Positions 13,725 through 14,520 of a stretch of DNA of 14,520 nt are shown in pieces. The first letter of the stretch is position 1; the number at the start of each line of letters is the position of its first letter. The position numbers were made by a program, and so were the translations under genes. Source of the stretch: an uncultured Eubacterium sp. (GTDB lineage Bacteria; Bacillota; Clostridia; Oscillospirales; Acutalibacteraceae); the NCBI GenBank assembly GCA_910577215.1, contig CAJTMQ010000035.1, positions 2,989 through 17,508 of the forward strand. The letters run 5' to 3'. The notes beneath the pieces are model-generated. The model had not been told where the DNA came from and did no database searches. It saw only the letters and a list, made by a program, of their open reading frames with translations.

Positions 13725-14520
13725 TTAATTAAAAATTTTTCCGTTTTTCACATTAAAAACAATCTCTTTCTTATCATCACCTGATATATAAGTTATCTTT
13801 ATTATATCTTTTTTTATGTATTCCGCAAATAATATCTTCTCCCTTTCCGAATTAAAAATTTCATCAATAATTTTGTTTTGTTCATCTGTATATTCCGAAA
13901 CGTCATCTGAGCAGAACAAAAGATTTCCGAACATTGAATTTATTTTTGCAATAAGCTGTCTTTTTTTTAAATCAATACCGATATTATGATTTCTTAAAAG
14001 AAAAACATCTGGGTCATTAAGAAATGCACGCCCGTCTAAATGTCTTCTAAAAACAGTTGATTCTACGGCATTCGGTGTCGACTTGTTTTCACGTCCGTCA
14101 AATCGGCCCTGCTTCCACTCTAAGCTTATATCTGCGCCTATTCTGCAAAAATCCGTGTTGCCGAAAGCCGGCATCATGGGAACTCCGCACGAAAGCAATA
14201 GTTTTTCACCGCTCAATCGTCTTACTAATTCCATGGCATCACACATAATCTCTCCCCTTGTTCTGTTGTGAATGGGAATAACCGCAGCCGCATACAGAAA
14301 ATCCAATTTAAGCATATCAAAGCCCCAATCATACAAAACTGTATGAAAAAGTTTTTCCAGATAAGCAACCGCCTGCGGATTATAAATATCCAGTGCATAA
14401 AAGCTTCCCCAATTGGGTCCGGCAAGATATGGTTTCCCGTTTTCATCCTTAACAAACCAATCAGAATGATTTTTAAAAAGCTGCGAATTTTTCTGTGCCG
14501 AAAACGGTGCAAGCCACAAG
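13725..14520 (-). CDS. GH36 alpha-galactosidase-like enzyme, C-terminal part (5' end outside window)
   Basis: The C-terminal 265 or so residues of a retaining glycosidase of clan GH-D, best matching family GH36 (alpha-galactosidase and relatives); the gene continues past the right window edge. The open frame begins in the LWLAPF strand of the barrel. It then shows DWFVKDENGKP, ALDIYNP, and GFDMLKLDFLY, where D73 of the visible part (codon 14303-14301) is the expected nucleophile. CRIGADISLEW follows, whose Asp (D130) is the expected acid/base, then FLNDPDVFLLR as in many GH36 enzymes. The TTG at 14519 is an internal Leu codon, not a start. The short C-terminal beta domain ends in KNGKIFN. The hydrolase is the first visible gene of the operon. 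An alpha-galactoside substrate is the default reading, but GH36 also contains N-acetylgalactosaminidases and transferases. Confidence 0.85.
   Translation of the reverse strand, partial: LWLAPFSAQKNSQLFKNHSDWFVKDENGKPYLAGPNWGSFYALDIYNPQAVAYLEKLFHTVLYDWGFDMLKLDFLYAAAVIPIHNRTRGEIMCDAMELVRRLSGEKLLLSCGVPMMPAFGNTDFCRIGADISLEWKQGRFDGRENKSTPNAVESTVFRRHLDGRAFLNDPDVFLLRNHNIGIDLKKRQLIAKINSMFGNLLFCSDDVSEYTDEQNKIIDEIFNSEREKILFAEYIKKDIIKITYISGDDKKEIVFNVKNGKIFN

Noticed and set aside
1..14520. CRISPR array, insertion sequence, prophage or defence genes
   Set aside because: No regularly spaced repeats, transposase or integrase motifs, or known defence domains were found; every long gene belongs to a metabolic, transport, regulatory or spore family.

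Overview
The window looks like a chromosomal segment from an AT-rich, anaerobic, endospore-forming member of the Clostridia, probably a gut or rumen Ruminococcaceae/Oscillospirales-type organism. This rests on an alpha/beta-type small acid-soluble spore protein, a monomeric group B-like [FeFe] hydrogenase, a nadA-nadB-nadC operon, strong AGGAGG-type ribosome binding sites, and U-tailed hairpin terminators. Genus-level assignment is inference. I see no rRNA, tRNA, CRISPR array, insertion sequence, phage gene or attachment site.

Layout: (1) 1-2511, the 3' end of the de novo NAD operon on the + strand: nadA (partial), nadB, nadC, closed by a terminator. (2) 2556-4280, a single-gene unit with its own promoter and terminator encoding a cytosolic DUF4091 glycoside-hydrolase-like protein. 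(3) 4354-5946, a promoter and a multi-cluster [FeFe] hydrogenase. (4) 5973-8157, a two-hairpin leader, an ArsB/NhaD-superfamily ion transporter and a TetR-family regulator, ending in a bidirectional terminator. (5) 8177-9604 on the - strand, a MelB-like GPH sugar:cation symporter with a promoter and a cluster of CAAAAT motifs upstream. (6) 9832-10011 on the + strand, a 59-residue spore protein, followed by a folded 3' region and terminators. (7) 10226-14520 on the - strand, a tight three-gene carbohydrate operon read in the order GH36 alpha-galactosidase-like enzyme (cut by the window edge), a divergent GPH transporter, and a six-hairpin glycosidase-like protein.

How the genes work together: nadABC make nicotinate mononucleotide from aspartate and dihydroxyacetone phosphate. 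The minus-strand operon probably imports an oligosaccharide and splits it in the cytoplasm, since neither complete enzyme carries a signal peptide. The hydrogenase would handle reducing equivalents from fermentation, and its maturases are not in the window. The spore gene seems functionally unrelated to its sugar-utilisation neighbours.

No clear new defence or mobile system is present. The points most worth following are: the GPH transporter at 12276-13709, which has lost both conserved cation-site aspartates; the tandem-hairpin leader just before the ion transporter's ribosome binding site; the six-hairpin protein of unassigned family; the CAAAAT motif cluster upstream of the other GPH gene; and the folded region downstream of the spore gene.
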